Part shown: positions 30,685 to 40,998 of the stretch, one piece after another
Position numbering within the stretch: position 1 is the first letter of the stretch
Layout: each line of letters starts with the position of its first letter
From: CAWAMR01 sp963783095
GTDB taxonomy: Bacteria > Planctomycetota > Planctomycetia > Gemmatales > Gemmataceae
Length of the DNA: 64,000 bases
Direction of reading: 5' to 3'
Assembly: GCA_963783095.1 (NCBI GenBank)
Contig: CAWAMR010000007.1
Coordinates: 1 to 64,000, forward strand
Program-made: the position numbers and the translations under genes
Notes under the pieces: model-generated
The model's input: only the letters and a program-made list of their open reading frames with translations
What the model was told of the DNA's origin: nothing
Databases searched by the model: none

Positions 30685-30988
30685 GTGTAGGGCGGGTCGA
30701 GGCTTTGCGAGGCCCGTAGGGCAAGCGTCTCGCTTGCCGGTGGGTCATCAGCGAAATGTGTAGGGCGGGTCGAGGCTTTGCGAGGCCCGTAGGGCAAGCG
30801 TCTCGCTTGCCGGTGGGTCATCAGCAAAACGTGTAGGGCGGGTCGAGGCTTTGCGAGGCCCGTAGGGCAAGCGTCTCGCTTGCCGGTGGGTCATCAGCGG
30901 AACGTGTAGGGCGGGTCGAGGCTTTGCGAGGCCCGCCAGGCAGATGCTGATTCCTGGCGGGCCTCGCAAAGCCTCGACCCGCCCTACA
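30685..30988. repeat. 73-bp tandem repeat, 3.5 copies, closed by an inverted copy
   Basis: Units begin GTGTAGGGCGGGTCGAGGC at 30685, 30758, 30831 and 30904, exactly 73 bases apart, and three full units are almost identical. Each contains a hairpin GGCAAGCG-TCT-CGCTTGCC. The fourth copy stops after ~34 bases and is followed at 30956-30988 by its reverse complement, forming a terminal hairpin. It fills most of the 438-base gap between the SGNH gene and thrC; no gene is visible in that gap. Confidence 0.92.
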
Positions 30989-31059
30989 CTGCGGGTTGAT
31001 TTTTGCACCAGACTCTTAATAGTTCCAAGTTCCAAGTTGTTTGACGGCGACTGAATCGC

Positions 31060-32449
31060 ATGACCGAACCTGTCTATCTTCGTTGCATCCACCCCCATTG
31101 TGGCGGGACGGCTTCTCTCGACGATACCTCATTCCAGTGCCCGAGCTGTGGGGGCTTACTGGATGTCGTCTACGATTGGAATCGCCTTCCGCCCCCAAAA
31201 TCGCTGAAGTGGTTTGAATCGAAATGGAGCCGAGCGCACGGAACCACTCAGTTTCAGCGGCGTCTGGCGCTTCCGCGAACTGTTCCCGTTTGCGAAAACG
31301 GAAGATATTCTCACCATCGGCGAAGGACAGACGATCCTTCAGCGCTCCGATGCCGTGGCGAGTTATGTCGGCTTGAATCCCGGCTCGCTGTATTTGCAGT
31401 ATGAGGGAATGAATCCTTCCGGAAGTTTCAAGGATAACGGCATGACAGCTGCGTTCGCCCATGCGCGAATGGTCGGCGCCACCGGGCAGCTTGTGCCAGC
31501 ACGGGAAATACCAGCGCCTCCTGGCCATCTACTGCGCTGCCACCGGCCATGCGGGCGATCATTTTCATTGGCTCCGGCAAAATCTCCTACGGGAAGCTGG
31601 CCCAGGCGCTCGATCATGGAGCGCTGACGGTGCAGATTGCCGGCGATTTCGACGATGCTTTGCAGCGCGTCCAGCAGGTCAGCAAAAAGCTTGGCATCTA
31701 TCTGGTCAACAGCATCAATCCCTTTCGGCTCGAAGGCCAGAAGACGATCATGTATCGGATTTTGGAGGCGATGGCTGGGAGGTCCCGGACTGGATCGCCG
31801 TGCCCGGGCGGGAACCTCGGCAATATCTCCAGCTTTGGCAAGGCCTTTATTGAATTGCTTGAGCTTGGATTGATTAGGCGCGCACCGCGACTGGCAGTCA
31901 TCAATGCGACGGGCGCGAATACCTTCTATCAAATTTACGAAAAGCAGGGTTTGCGCTGGAACGCCGGCCGGCCCGACGAGACCAAGATCGATTCGTATTT
32001 CCGGGCAATGGATGCCGGCGATCTTCGTGCGCATACGCTCGCCAGCGCCATTGAAATCAATCGACCCGTGAATTTGCCCAAGGCCTTGCGCCATTGGAGC
32101 GCTGCGGCGGCGTGGTGCCGAGGTCACCGATCAAGAAATGCTGGATGCAAAAGCGAAGGTTGCTGCCGGCGGCTTGGGCTGCGAACCGGCATCCGCAGCA
32201 AGCGTGGCGGGCGTCAAGAAATTGCGAGCGGAAGGAATCATTGGAGCGGAAGAACGGGTTGCCTGTGTCTTGACCGGCCACGCGCTGAAAGATCCGACGG
32301 TGACTGTGGCCTATCATTCCGCCGACCCGAAAACCTTTGAAGAGGTATTGGGCCAGAAGGGTGTGCGGCGAGCGCTGTTTGCCAATCGAGCCGTGCAGGT
32401 TCCGAACGATCTGGATGAGATTATCAAAGCGATCGAGGTGTATGCGTGA
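31060..32449 (+). CDS. thrC: Threonine synthase, at least six frameshifts
   Basis: PLP enzyme converting O-phosphohomoserine to threonine. ATG 31060. N-terminal zinc-ribbon-like part CIHPHCGGTASL and FQCPSCGGLLDVVYDW, then WRFRELFPFAKTEDILTIGE. The PLP-lysine motif is NPSGSFKDNGM, followed by a serine-rich CASTGNTSAS in another frame. Later landmarks are NSINPFRLEGQKTIMYRILE, GNLGNISSFGKAFIELLELG and VACVLTGHALKDPT. The frame changes near 31250, 31490, 31530, 31560, 31775, 31800 and 32105. Since each piece is well conserved, sequence error is the likely cause. The stitched length of about 463 residues is normal. Confidence 0.9.
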
Positions 32450-32563
32450 ACGTGCAATGGCCATTGGAATGACCAACGTGCATCGGGTATAATTCCACCA
32501 TGTAGAACGGAAAAGCAACTATAGTATGAAACAGCACGTATTTCGATCATTCGGAGAATCAAA

Positions 32564-32815
32564 ATGAGCGTTCCCAGTTGGACCGAAGCCGATTCAAACC
32601 AAGTTCAGGAGATTTGGTCGCAGTATCAGCAAAGCCACGATATCTCGACAAGAATAGGGCAGACTGTCGGCATCGAGCCTGTTAGCGGCTACATGTGGTT
32701 TGGCGACTCGATTCAGGACGTTATTGCTCAACGCGACGCCCATGGAAACGCGCAACCGTTGTTCTTCAAGCCGCTGGGGTCTGAAACGTATTACCGCAAG
32801 GGAGGTCATCGTTGA
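32564..32815 (+). CDS. Small protein of unknown function, 83 residues
   Basis: ATG 32564 with CGGAGAATC upstream. Hydrophilic protein: SWTEADSNQVQEIWSQYQQS, then IGIEPVSGYMWFGDSIQDVI and a basic end (ETYYRKGGHR). I recall similar small planctomycete proteins encoded just before retropepsin-like aspartic proteases, and a remnant of such a protease does follow with a four-base overlap. An antitoxin-like or regulatory role is only a guess. Intact. Confidence 0.6.
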   Translation: MSVPSWTEADSNQVQEIWSQYQQSHDISTRIGQTVGIEPVSGYMWFGDSIQDVIAQRDAHGNAQPLFFKPLGSETYYRKGGHR

Positions 32816-32918
32816 TCGAGGGCATTGGTCAAGAAATACTGATTGGCACAAGAATTCTCGCAATTATCGGCTCCGAATCGATTTTCCTTCCCGAACTGTT
32901 GCCATCGAAAAGACCTAA
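32812..32918 (+). pseudogene. Remnant of a retropepsin-like aspartic protease
   Basis: A TTG start overlaps the previous stop. Only the first four residues (MIEG) and the C-terminal segment (EILIGTRILANYRLRIDF, ending VAIEKT at TAA 32918) are visible, the latter after a frame change near 32862. Clan AA proteases of this type are about 110-120 residues with a central DTGF(S/T)G, which is entirely missing. The piece therefore looks like an internal-deletion scar. Assignment rests on the short C-terminal pattern and the usual neighbour, so it is tentative. Confidence 0.4.
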
Positions 32919-33179
32919 CGCATCACTGGCCCGCCACAAAGTAACACCTGCCGTAAGACGACCGTTCAGGAAGAGGTTCCGCCCCAAAAAGCAGGCGCTC
33001 CGTGGTCTAGCCGGCGGAGGCGAAGGAAATTTCCGAGCAACACAAATTTGGTCGGAGTTCGTTCACCGTCTGGCGACGGAATGGTTTGCTGACTTCTGTA
33101 TTGCCGGGTCGGCCATTGTTTCAACGCGCTCCGGCGCGGTAATCACTTGTTCGCTGCATCAACCAAGGTGCTCGCCATT

Positions 33180-33866
33180 ATGCGACCTACCCTCCCGACG
33201 TGTCCGTTTCTCGGTCCGGTCGCAGACGGCCGGCCGCAACCAACTCGCGTTCTTCCGGCCGATTGCGAAACGCTCCCATTCAAATATTTGCCGCCAAGAA
33301 TCGACTTGTCTGATGCAGAACTCGAACTCGCAGCTTGTTACGAAAGGGGAGATTTCTCGGGTGGGTACGTGACATCCCAAATAGCATATTTTCGGCGCGG
33401 GCCTTCTCCTGACCAACACCAGAAGCGCCGCGAAAAGTTTCGACAGTTGAAGGCCGAGGTTGGTCGACGCGGGTTGGTCCTTCCCGAGGCTTTGGTGGAA
33501 TTGGTCGAGTCAGACGACTATATCAGCAGGTTGAGACATAATTGTATTTGGATAAAGCTTCCAGATGAGCTTGTTCCACTGCCTTCTGATCCGGCGCAAA
33601 CACTGTTCATGATCTTTGGCGAGGGGCAAGGATGTGGCTACTGGCATCTGTTACTCGCGCGGGACGGCGGGCATGTTGTGACCTATTCCGAGCACCCATT
33701 CGGCTCAATTAACATATATCCCAGCGACTATCAGCCGGACCTTGAATCATTTAACGTGTACCGTTGTGCCGATAGCTTCGCGCAGTGGATTGTGAACTTC
33801 TTCGAAGAATCGATCAAGGACGATCGGCATTACGAAGAAATGCTAAGGAAATACCCTGGGACGTAG
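33180..33866 (+). CDS. Protein of unknown function, possibly SUKH/SMI1-like
   Basis: I chose ATG 33180 rather than the earlier TTG because upstream text lacks protein character. The 228-residue product has a variable N-terminus, then FKYLPPRIDLSDAELELAA and a domain starting LVLPEALVELVESDDYISRL with FMIFGEGQGCGYWHLLLARD and HVVTYSEHPFGSI. The acidic, aromatic fold and short C-terminal helix (FFEESIKDDRHYEEML) recall SMI1/KNR4 (SUKH) immunity-type proteins, but I cannot confirm this. It stands alone, with no toxin gene recognised nearby. Intact. Confidence 0.55.
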   Translation: MRPTLPTCPFLGPVADGRPQPTRVLPADCETLPFKYLPPRIDLSDAELELAACYERGDFSGGYVTSQIAYFRRGPSPDQHQKRREKFRQLKAEVGRRGLVLPEALVELVESDDYISRLRHNCIWIKLPDELVPLPSDPAQTLFMIFGEGQGCGYWHLLLARDGGHVVTYSEHPFGSINIYPSDYQPDLESFNVYRCADSFAQWIVNFFEESIKDDRHYEEMLRKYPGT

Positions 33867-34250
33867 CACGGCAGATGAGGGAATGGAGAGGCTTATGTCC
33901 GACAAGAAAGCTGCGACCAAACTGACCCGCGAAGGGCACGACCGAATGCATGGGCTATTTCTTGTGTGACCGGAAAATTAGTTTCCGGCATCAAGACATG
34001 CGGTGCCAGAGAATTTTCATTTCCTTTCGACACTCTCGCCACGCTGCCGGGTTAAATCTCTTACCTCGTTCGAACCAATGGATTGTTGAATTCCATTGTT
34101 TCGCGACACTTAACCGCCAGCGATCTACAGGGGCCCCTCTTGCCCGGCATGCGGTAATCACGCCCCATTGCTCAGCCTTCTTCCCCTTTTTCCAAGGGGA
34201 ATTCCAATCACTTTGCCGCACCGTCAACGGTCAAAGCGCGGAGAATCTCT
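33867..34250. other. 384 bases without a supported gene
   Basis: Holds a possible 24-codon reading frame at 33895-33969 after GGAGAGGCTT that I cannot link to any family. A hairpin at 34181-34201 (TTCCCCTT, loop TTTCC, AAGGGGAA) lies about 50 bases before the next gene. Otherwise nothing is seen. Confidence 0.4.
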
Positions 34251-35353
34251 ATGCGTTTCGCTTCTTTATTCCTGGCCTTTCGGGGGCCTTTGCCGCAGGC
34301 TCAACCGTGCTTCCCTCCATGCAGCGATCGGCCACAACCACCGACACGATCACTGGTCCGAACGGAAGGACAGCTACCGAAACCATTTCCCGAACCCGAG
34401 CCGGCGATCAGTTTGACCGAACCGAAACGATCACCGGACCAGCGTCGCGGCGGAAACCAGACCATTTCGTACAATCGAAACGGCAACACGATCGACCGAT
34501 CGGAAACCATCACCATGCCCAACGGCAAGACGTTCACAGAAAACAGTTCCGTTACTCGCAACGGCAACAACGCAACTCAGCCTCAATCCTCTACCGGACC
34601 AGAGGGCGCAATGCAAAACAGTACCTTCCCCCGAAACGGAAACGATGTGACACGCACTAAAAACACCACGGGGCCGAAGGGCGGGGAACCAATACGCGCA
34701 CCTATAGTCGCGACGGCAATACGGTCGACCGGACCAATACATTCACCGGGCCAAACGGCAAATCGACCACGGATACTTCCACCCGAAACGGTAACGATGT
34801 GACACGCACTCAAACCACCACGGGGCCGAAGGGCGGAACCGATACGCCGTTATTCTATAGTCGCGACGGCAATACGGTCGACCGGACCAATACATTCACC
34901 GGGCCAAACGGCAAGACGACCACAGACACCTCCACCCGTAACGGTAACGATGTGACACGAAGTCAAACCACCACTGGGCCGAAGGGCGGAACCAATACCC
35001 GCACCTATAGTCGCGACGGCAATACGGTGGACCGGACCAATACCTTCACCGGGCCAAACGGCAAGACGACCACGGATACCAGTTCCGTCACTCGAAATGG
35101 GAACAATGTGAGCCGAACCCAAACGGCCACCGGGCCAAAAGGTGGAACCGAAACCAGTTCTTTTAACCGCAATGGCAACAACGTGAATCGGACACAGACT
35201 TTTAATGGGCCGTCTGGCCGCACCAGTTCCGGCACCGCGTCGTTTCACCGCGGCGGCCTTTCCGGAGGAATTCGGCCCAGCTTCCCACACGTTCATCCAA
35301 ACGGCGGCGGTTTCGGCTCGCCCGGGATGCACATGATCCATCGACGCCGGTAG
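34251..35353 (+). CDS. Secreted protein built of NGN/TGPxGG tandem repeats, three frameshifts
   Basis: ATG 34251 opens a short signal-like segment (MRFASLFLAF, then AFAAGSTV in the shifted frame). The rest is made of units of about 51 residues: RNGNDVTRTQTTTGPKGGT followed by YSRDGNTVDRTNTFTGPNGK and TTTDTS. The units are rich in Asn, Gly, Thr and Arg with no cysteine. The C-terminus is Gly/His-rich and ends HMIHRRR. DNA copies are about 152-153 bases apart. Frame changes near 34285, 34450 and 34685; the last coincides with a GGCGGGG run where the next unit has GGCGG. Probably an extracellular or surface structural protein; family not recognised. Confidence 0.7.
34636..35100 (+). repeat. About three DNA copies of a 152-153-bp coding repeat
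   Basis: GATGTGACACG occurs at 34644, 34796 and 34949, spacings 152 and 153. Units are roughly 90 percent alike at DNA level, implying recent duplication. Flanking units toward both ends of the gene are more diverged. Confidence 0.85.
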
Positions 35354-35796
35354 TCGCTGTTGCCGGTTACGGCACAACCAAAGAAATCGATGAGGAAGGC
35401 AGGAAAGCAGGAACGGTTCCTGCTTTCCTCGCTTATGGTTCTCGAAGTGGAGCGGGGAGTACGGCTCACGAAGATTTGGGGTGCGGTTCTGCGGAAGGTG
35501 GAACGGATTCTGGCAGAGAAGAAAGACTCAGGGCAGTGATGGAAGGGAAGGATGAAGGAGAAATGCTTCCGGGTGTTACGGATCACCTTCTGCTGGTGAT
35601 TTACTCCACTGCACGACATCCATATTCGATCTTTCGTAGATCGGATCTAGCTAGCAGTGATCGGCAGCGGAGATCCCAGGAGCGTAGATCCGGGTCGAAT
35701 CTGCAATACCGCAAATGAAGTATATGGCACACTCGTGACGGAGGTGCCGACCACGAAGTCGTAAACTAGCACTGTTTTGGGAAATATTGTTCTAGT

Positions 35797-35844
35797 TCCG
35801 CCTTTAGGCGGTCTTCCGAAGCCGCCTAAAGGCGGAACTACGAA
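35797..35844. repeat. 19-bp stem hairpin within a 508-base gene-free stretch
   Basis: TAGTTCCGCCTTTAGGCGG and its reverse complement, separated by about ten bases (TCTTCCGAAG), form a near-perfect hairpin ending about 20 bases from the proS stop at 35862. It could terminate proS, but it lacks a U-tract and looks like the other repeats. The rest of 35354-35861 shows no gene, only further short palindromes (AGATCGGATCTAGCTAGCAG near 35638). Confidence 0.8.
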
Positions 35845-35861
35845 CAATATCCGCGAGTTAC

Positions 35862-37380
35862 TCAATACGCCCTGGCAAACACCACCCGTCCCGCCGCGGC
35901 TTGCCCGTCACCATGCACTTCCCTCCTTCTTCCGGCCGATCGAACGGAATGCAGCGGATCGTGGCCTTGGTTTCTTCGCTGATCTTCGTTTCGGTTTCGG
36001 GTGTGCCGTCCCAGTGGGCCCAGATGAAGCCGGGCTGTTCGATCATTTGCTTGAACTGGTCGTAGCTGTCGGCACCTCGTGGGTTGGCGTCGCGGAACGT
36101 TTCTGGCCCGGTCGAACAGGTTCGTCTGGATCTCGCGGAGCAGCTCGTCGATGTGCGCCGCAGCGCCGCCAGCGGCACGCCGATCGTCTTGCCTTCCTTG
36201 CCGGGGATGTCGCGGCGGGCCACGACGCAGGCTTGCTTCTCCAGGTCCTTCGGGCCGATCTCGACGCGCACCGGCACGCCCGCGCAGTTCCCACTCGGCG
36301 AAGCGGAAGCCCGGCATGTGCTTGAAGTCGCTGTCGATCTTGACGGTGAGCGGCTGATAGCCGAAGAAATCGTCGCGCGGCAATGCCGCGATCGCGCGCT
36401 GCCAGCTTCTCCGCCGCCGCGATGCTCGGCGCCGCGTTCGGCATCGTTCTTGCCCAGCGGGCAGATGACGACGTGGATCGGCGCCAGCCGCGGCGGCACC
36501 ACCAGGCCGTTGTCGTCGGAGTGCGTCATGATCAGGCCGCCGATCAGCCGCGTCGAGACGCCCCAGCTCGTCGCCCAGGCGTGTTCGCGCTGGCCCTTTT
36601 CGTTCTGGAACGTCACGTCGAACGCCTTGGCGAAGTTCTGGCCCAGGAAATGGCTGGTGCCCGCCTGCAGCGCCTTGCCGTCCTGCATCATCGCTTCGAT
36701 GCAGAGCGTGTAAACCGCGCCGGGGAACTTCTGGCCGTCGCTCTTCGGCCCGGTCAGCACCGGCATCGCCATCCATTCTTCCGCGAACTCGCGGTAGGCG
36801 TGCATCGATCTCATGCGCCTCGTCTTCGGCTTCCTTTTGCGTGGCGTGGGCGGTGTGGCCTTCCTGCCAGAGGAACTCCGCCGTGCGCAGGAACAGCCGC
36901 GTGCGCATCTCCCAGCGGACGACGTTGCACCACTGGTTGATGAGCAGCGGCAGGTCGCGGTAGCTCTGAATCCAGTTCTTGTAGCGTGTTCCAGATGATC
37001 GTCTCGGAGGTGGGCCGGACGATCAGTTCTTCTTCGAGCTTCGCCTCGGGATCGACCTCGATCTTGCCGTCGACGGATCGCAGCCGGTAATGCGTGACGA
37101 CGGCGCATTCCTTGGCGAACCCCTCGGCCATCTGCTCTTCCTTTGGAAGAAGCTCTTGGGAATGAACAGCGGGAAGTAGGCGTTGACGTGGCCGAGTGTC
37201 CTTGAACAGGCCGTCGAGGGCCCGCTGCATGTTCTCCCAGATGGCGTAGCCGTTCGGCTTGATGACCATGCAGCCGCGAACGTCGGAGTTCTCCGCCAGC
37301 CCGGCCCGATTGACGATGTCCAGGTACCAGTCCGAGTAATTGGCGGCCCGCGTCGTGATTTTGTTGTCGTCTTTGGCCAT
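35862..37380 (-). CDS. proS: Prolyl-tRNA synthetase, archaeal/eukaryal type, at least eight frameshifts
   Basis: Charges tRNA-Pro. ATG 37380 follows AGGAGAGTT. The N-terminus ANYSDWYLDIVNRAGLAE and GCMVIKPNGYAIWENMQ is typical of the archaeal-like form without the bacterial insertion. Class II motif 2 is near ELIVRPTSETIIWNTLQ, with WGVSTRLIGGLIMTHSDD and VPPRLAPIHVVICPLGK further on. The C-terminal domain contains TIRCIPFD and ends RVVFARAY. The frame changes about every 150-200 bases (near 37195, 37145, 36975, 36800, 36425, 36400, 36285, 36100 and 35905). The gene is visibly GC-richer than its neighbours. As an essential gene it argues for sequencing indels, unless a second proS exists elsewhere. 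Confidence 0.9.
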
Positions 37381-37499
37381 GACAATGAACTCTCCTGAGT
37401 GGGATATCCAGCGATTATAGTTGAGGGACACTCAATTGCCATGAGAGGATCGGAGACAAAATACATGTGGTACTCCTCACGCTCCTGCATTCGCGACCA

Positions 37500-38767
37500 T
37501 CACTTGATCTGCCACAGGGTCAGCTTTTCCCGATCCTTGATGAGCAACTGATTTCCGATCAATACCGGATGTGCCCAGGTAGGCGAATCCGCAACAAAAT
37601 AGGTGGCGATGACTTGATATTTGTCTGCTTTCCCATCCACGACCAGCAACTGACCCGCATTGGTCAAAATCAGCGCCACGCTGCCGACGCTCAGGATCGC
37701 TGCGTTTTCGGCCATGCGTCCCTCACTTTGCCAGATGGTCTTTCCATCTTTCGCGTTGACACAAAAGAAATGTCCGGAGCGTTTCATCGACATGCCGATA
37801 GAGCCGATCGCCGGCAACAACCGGACTGCTCATATAGAGAGGGCAATCCTTGTTCTCCCAGATCGATTCCGGAATCAGTTTGCCATTCCTTTCGCTCACC
37901 CGCAGTGCCTCCAACGGCTTCTGATAACCCGAATAAATCAGCAAGTCTCGATAGATAACTGGAGTGATGGTGTTTTGGTCGTAACCCGTGGTGTAGGGCA
38001 TTTTCCACAACAGTTTTCCATCGCCGGGATTCACCGAAACGAGATGAGTTTGAGTCTGAGTGACGATCTGTTCTTACCGGCAAGGGTGGCAACGGGCAAG
38101 GCGTAGGCGGGCCCGTCGTCGCCGGCCGACCACTTTAGGTCACCGGTTTTCGCGTCGAATGCCGCGAGAGCTCCCTTGTCGTGACCGCCGACATGCGCAA
38201 GCACAAACTATCCACGACCAGAGGCGACATCGCCGTTCCATAAGAGCGGAGAAGTCGACTTGAACTGTTTGCCAAACTCTTTCCGCCAGATTTTGGTTCC
38301 GGTCGAGGCATCCCAACAGGAAAGGATGCCGCTGATTCCAAAAGTGTAGATCCGCCCTTCCGCAACAACGGGAGTTGATTTAGGCCCCTTGCCATGATCG
38401 GCGGCGGCGTCATTCACTTCATAGGAAGCGTCGTAGGCAACTTTCCAAACAGTCTCGCCGTTGGTCAACTTGAAACAGGCAATGGTTTCGCGGTCATTGC
38501 GCCGGTTAAGAGATAGACGCGATCGCCGGCAACCACCGGTGATGAATGTCCCGCGCCGACCGTTATTTGCCACACCTTCGTGAGATTCTTTGGCCATTTG
38601 TCTGGAAGGATGGTACCACGCACCACTCCGTCGCGGTTCGGCCCGCGCCATTGCGGCCAATCTTCTGCGAACACCGGGGATGTTATCAGCAGCAAAGCGA
38701 GAGAGATGACTCTGGCATAGGAAATCCATTCAGTCAATGCGGAGCGTCGATCTCTATTCGAGCACAT
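37500..38767 (-). CDS. PQQ-like beta-propeller protein, four or more frameshifts
   Basis: Exported propeller of the type abundant in planctomycetes. ATG 38767 precedes a leader (VISLALLLITSPVFA). The mature start EDWPQWRGPNRDGV is the family hallmark. Blades repeat patterns such as GHSSPVVAGDRVYLLTG, WRKEFGKQFKSTSPLLWNGD, LVSVNPGDGKLLWKM and FFCVNAKDGKTIWQSEG. Frame changes near 38490, 38210, 38070 and 37815. The product of about 420 residues ends KLTLWQIK. These proteins are usually not PQQ enzymes; the role may be binding or scaffolding outside the cell. Confidence 0.85.
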
Positions 38768-38978
38768 CAGCGACCAATAGCGACGTTCCAGTTTTGTTCC
38801 ACGATTGCTCGGGATAGTTCACAACCTCACTCTTATCTACGATAGTGTACTTAATTACAATAATCAAGCAGAGATGTGAAAAAAAGCGAAGTCTCCAGAA
38901 TGGCTGCCGCTACGAGAGCTGGCTGGACAGCACACCACGCAGTCATTCGTTCGGCGAAGGAATAACGCTGAAGAATCG

Positions 38979-39797
38979 CTACCAATTCGTGATCCCCGCG
39001 CCGTTTGCCACTTCAAGAGGGGTCGCAGAAAATCCCGTCCACTGAGATCGATAATTCACATCGGCACCCGAATCGATCAGGAACTGAATGATTTCGGTCG
39101 GACATAAACCGAGACAAGCATAACAAAGCCGAGCCGGAGGACGTTTCTTCATTTGGACTCACGCCTGCCTTGATCAATTCTGCGACTATTTCCAAATGCA
39201 CAAGGGTTCGGTTGAGAGAACGCGATGCCTGAATCGGCGGCCTGAGAAGATCTCTTCCGGAATGTTACCCGGATCGTCACGAAGGTGCTGGCAAAAATGC
39301 TTGACCCGTTCAAGATCGGAAAGCCGGACTGCCGACAAGAAATCAACTGTCGGTGATTTTGTCAGCAAGATTCGCGCCATTCGAGGATTTCGTTCGGCGG
39401 CAATTTGCAGAGGAGTCACTCCACGATTGCTCTGGGCCTGAGGGTCGGCACCATGTTGCAGCAACAAACGCGCCATGCGATAATCCGCATCCTGATTTTC
39501 ATCATGCTTTGCGGTCCAGTGCAATGGTGTCAATCCATAGTCGTCACGGGCATTGACGTCGGCACCATGTTGCAAAAAGATTTCCGCGATTGCCGGCAAA
39601 CATTGGTAGGCTGCTTCATGCAACGGCAACCGTCCTTCATCCATCTCGGCATTAATGACTGACGGATCATCGTCGATAATTCTTCGGACATGTACGATGT
39701 CTTCAGGATGTTCCCAGCCGCCGGGATATGGCTCTCGCAGTTTTTGATTCGCTTCGCGCAAGACATGCAGCATTTCACTGGCTTTAGATCTAAACAT
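38979..39797 (-). CDS. Ankyrin-repeat protein, three frameshifts
   Basis: ATG 39797. After a 40-residue helical start come ankyrin units: EGRLPLHEAAYQCLPAIAEI, FLQHGADVNARDDYGLTPLH, LLLQHGADPQAQSNRGVTPL and IAAERNPRMARILL. Frame changes lie near 39230, 39150 and 39090. In the last frame another unit (EIIQFLIDSGADVNYRSQW) ends with TPLEVANGAGITNW at stop 38979, further than the apparent stop at 39186. The total is about 272 residues. No signal peptide. A generic protein-binding role is all that can be said. Confidence 0.8.
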
Positions 39798-39968
39798 TAC
39801 TTCACCAATATGTTATTCTATTTCCAAGATTACAACTATTATGGCAGTGGTTTCGAGCATCAAAACGAAAAACCCGAAGCGGCCTCCAACCGCTTGGCGC
39901 GATTGAAGGCCACTCGGATTGAGAGTTTATTCTCGTTTACATCCTGCAAGTGATGCAAGGAAAAAGCG

Positions 39969-40807
39969 TTACTTCTTCTCCATCTCACGCAGCTTTTTCT
40001 CTAATTCTTGGACTCGCCGCTCCAGGTCGCGGATGCGCTGGGCCGGATCGATAATGGGTTCGCCGAAGTATGGGAACGGCCGGTCGGCCCGTGTTGGAAC
40101 GAAGCCAAACGGAGCTTCCTTTAGCATCGCTTTGACCGACATCTTCTCTTTGCCGCGCGTAATCTGGATGCCCACTTCTTTCCCCGGCCCCGCATTAAGG
40201 ACGGCATCGTGAAGATCGATGGGTGTTTTGACCCCATGGTCATTGAACGTGGTGATCACGTCGTCGCGTTTCAGGCCGGCTTTGGCCGCGGGAGAATCGG
40301 GAACCACATCGGTGACGACGGCACCAGCGTCAACTTCGACATTGAGCCGTTTCTTGAGTTCCTGGTTCATCGGCTCCGTTTGCACACCCAGGAAGGCGGG
40401 CCGGCGGAAAAGGGGCGGCGGTGCAAAGCCGATAGACTCGGGCCAATCGCCGAGGGTCACGGTCAGTTTCTCCTCTTTGCCATCGCGCATAATATCGAGA
40501 GCGATTTTGTCCCCGGGTTTCTTGGCAGCAATGGACTGAAGGAACTTTTCCGTGTTGCGAACCTCTTCATTGGCCATTTTCACGACCCGATCGCCCCTTT
40601 TCAGTCCCGCTTTGGCGGCGGGAGTGTCGGGCATTACATCCCTGACCACGACCCCGTTTCCTCCATCATCTGAAGGAATGACCTGGACGCCGAGATAACC
40701 TCGGTGCTGCGGAGTCGGTGCAGGTGCAGGCGTTGCACTCTGACCCCAAAGCCGGCTGCCAGGACTACAGAAAGGGCAATCATCCCCGACCGAACGACTG
40801 AAAACAT
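39969..40807 (-). CDS. Exported two-PDZ protein with C-terminal coiled coil, one frameshift
   Basis: Start at ATG 40807 because AAGGAG lies eight bases upstream and the text (FSVVRSGMIALSVVLAAGFG) is a signal peptide; a frame change near 40742 leads into QSATPAPAPTPQHRGYLG. Two PDZ domains follow (GYLGVQVIP..., AAKAGLKRGDRVVKMANEEV; and FLGVQTEPM..., AAKAGLKRDDVITTFNDHGV). The C-terminus is a short leucine-zipper-like helix (RIRDLERRVQELEKKLREME). It lacks a protease domain, so it is probably a periplasmic binding or oligomeric adaptor protein. The frame that continues upstream to 41039 is spurious. Confidence 0.82.
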
Positions 40808-40998
40808 GGTGCAAACTCCTTTCCGAGACTAGGAAGCGCCCTGCGCATTGCCCTCTGCCGACACTCGGGCAAAGGTAGCGTGAACGTTGCTCCATCAGCA
40901 ACCAAGTATAGCAGCAAGACGCGAGATTTGAGTCTGCAAACAAGATGCCAGACGGCTCATTGCAGCAGAGGAAATGAAGACTTTCAGCGCTTTGGGCA

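Noticed and set aside
33895..33969. 24-codon frame after GGAGAGGCTT
   Set aside because: Too short, no recognisable family, no conservation evidence.
35797..35844. Rho-independent terminator for proS
   Set aside because: No U-tract on the minus strand; kept as a hairpin repeat.
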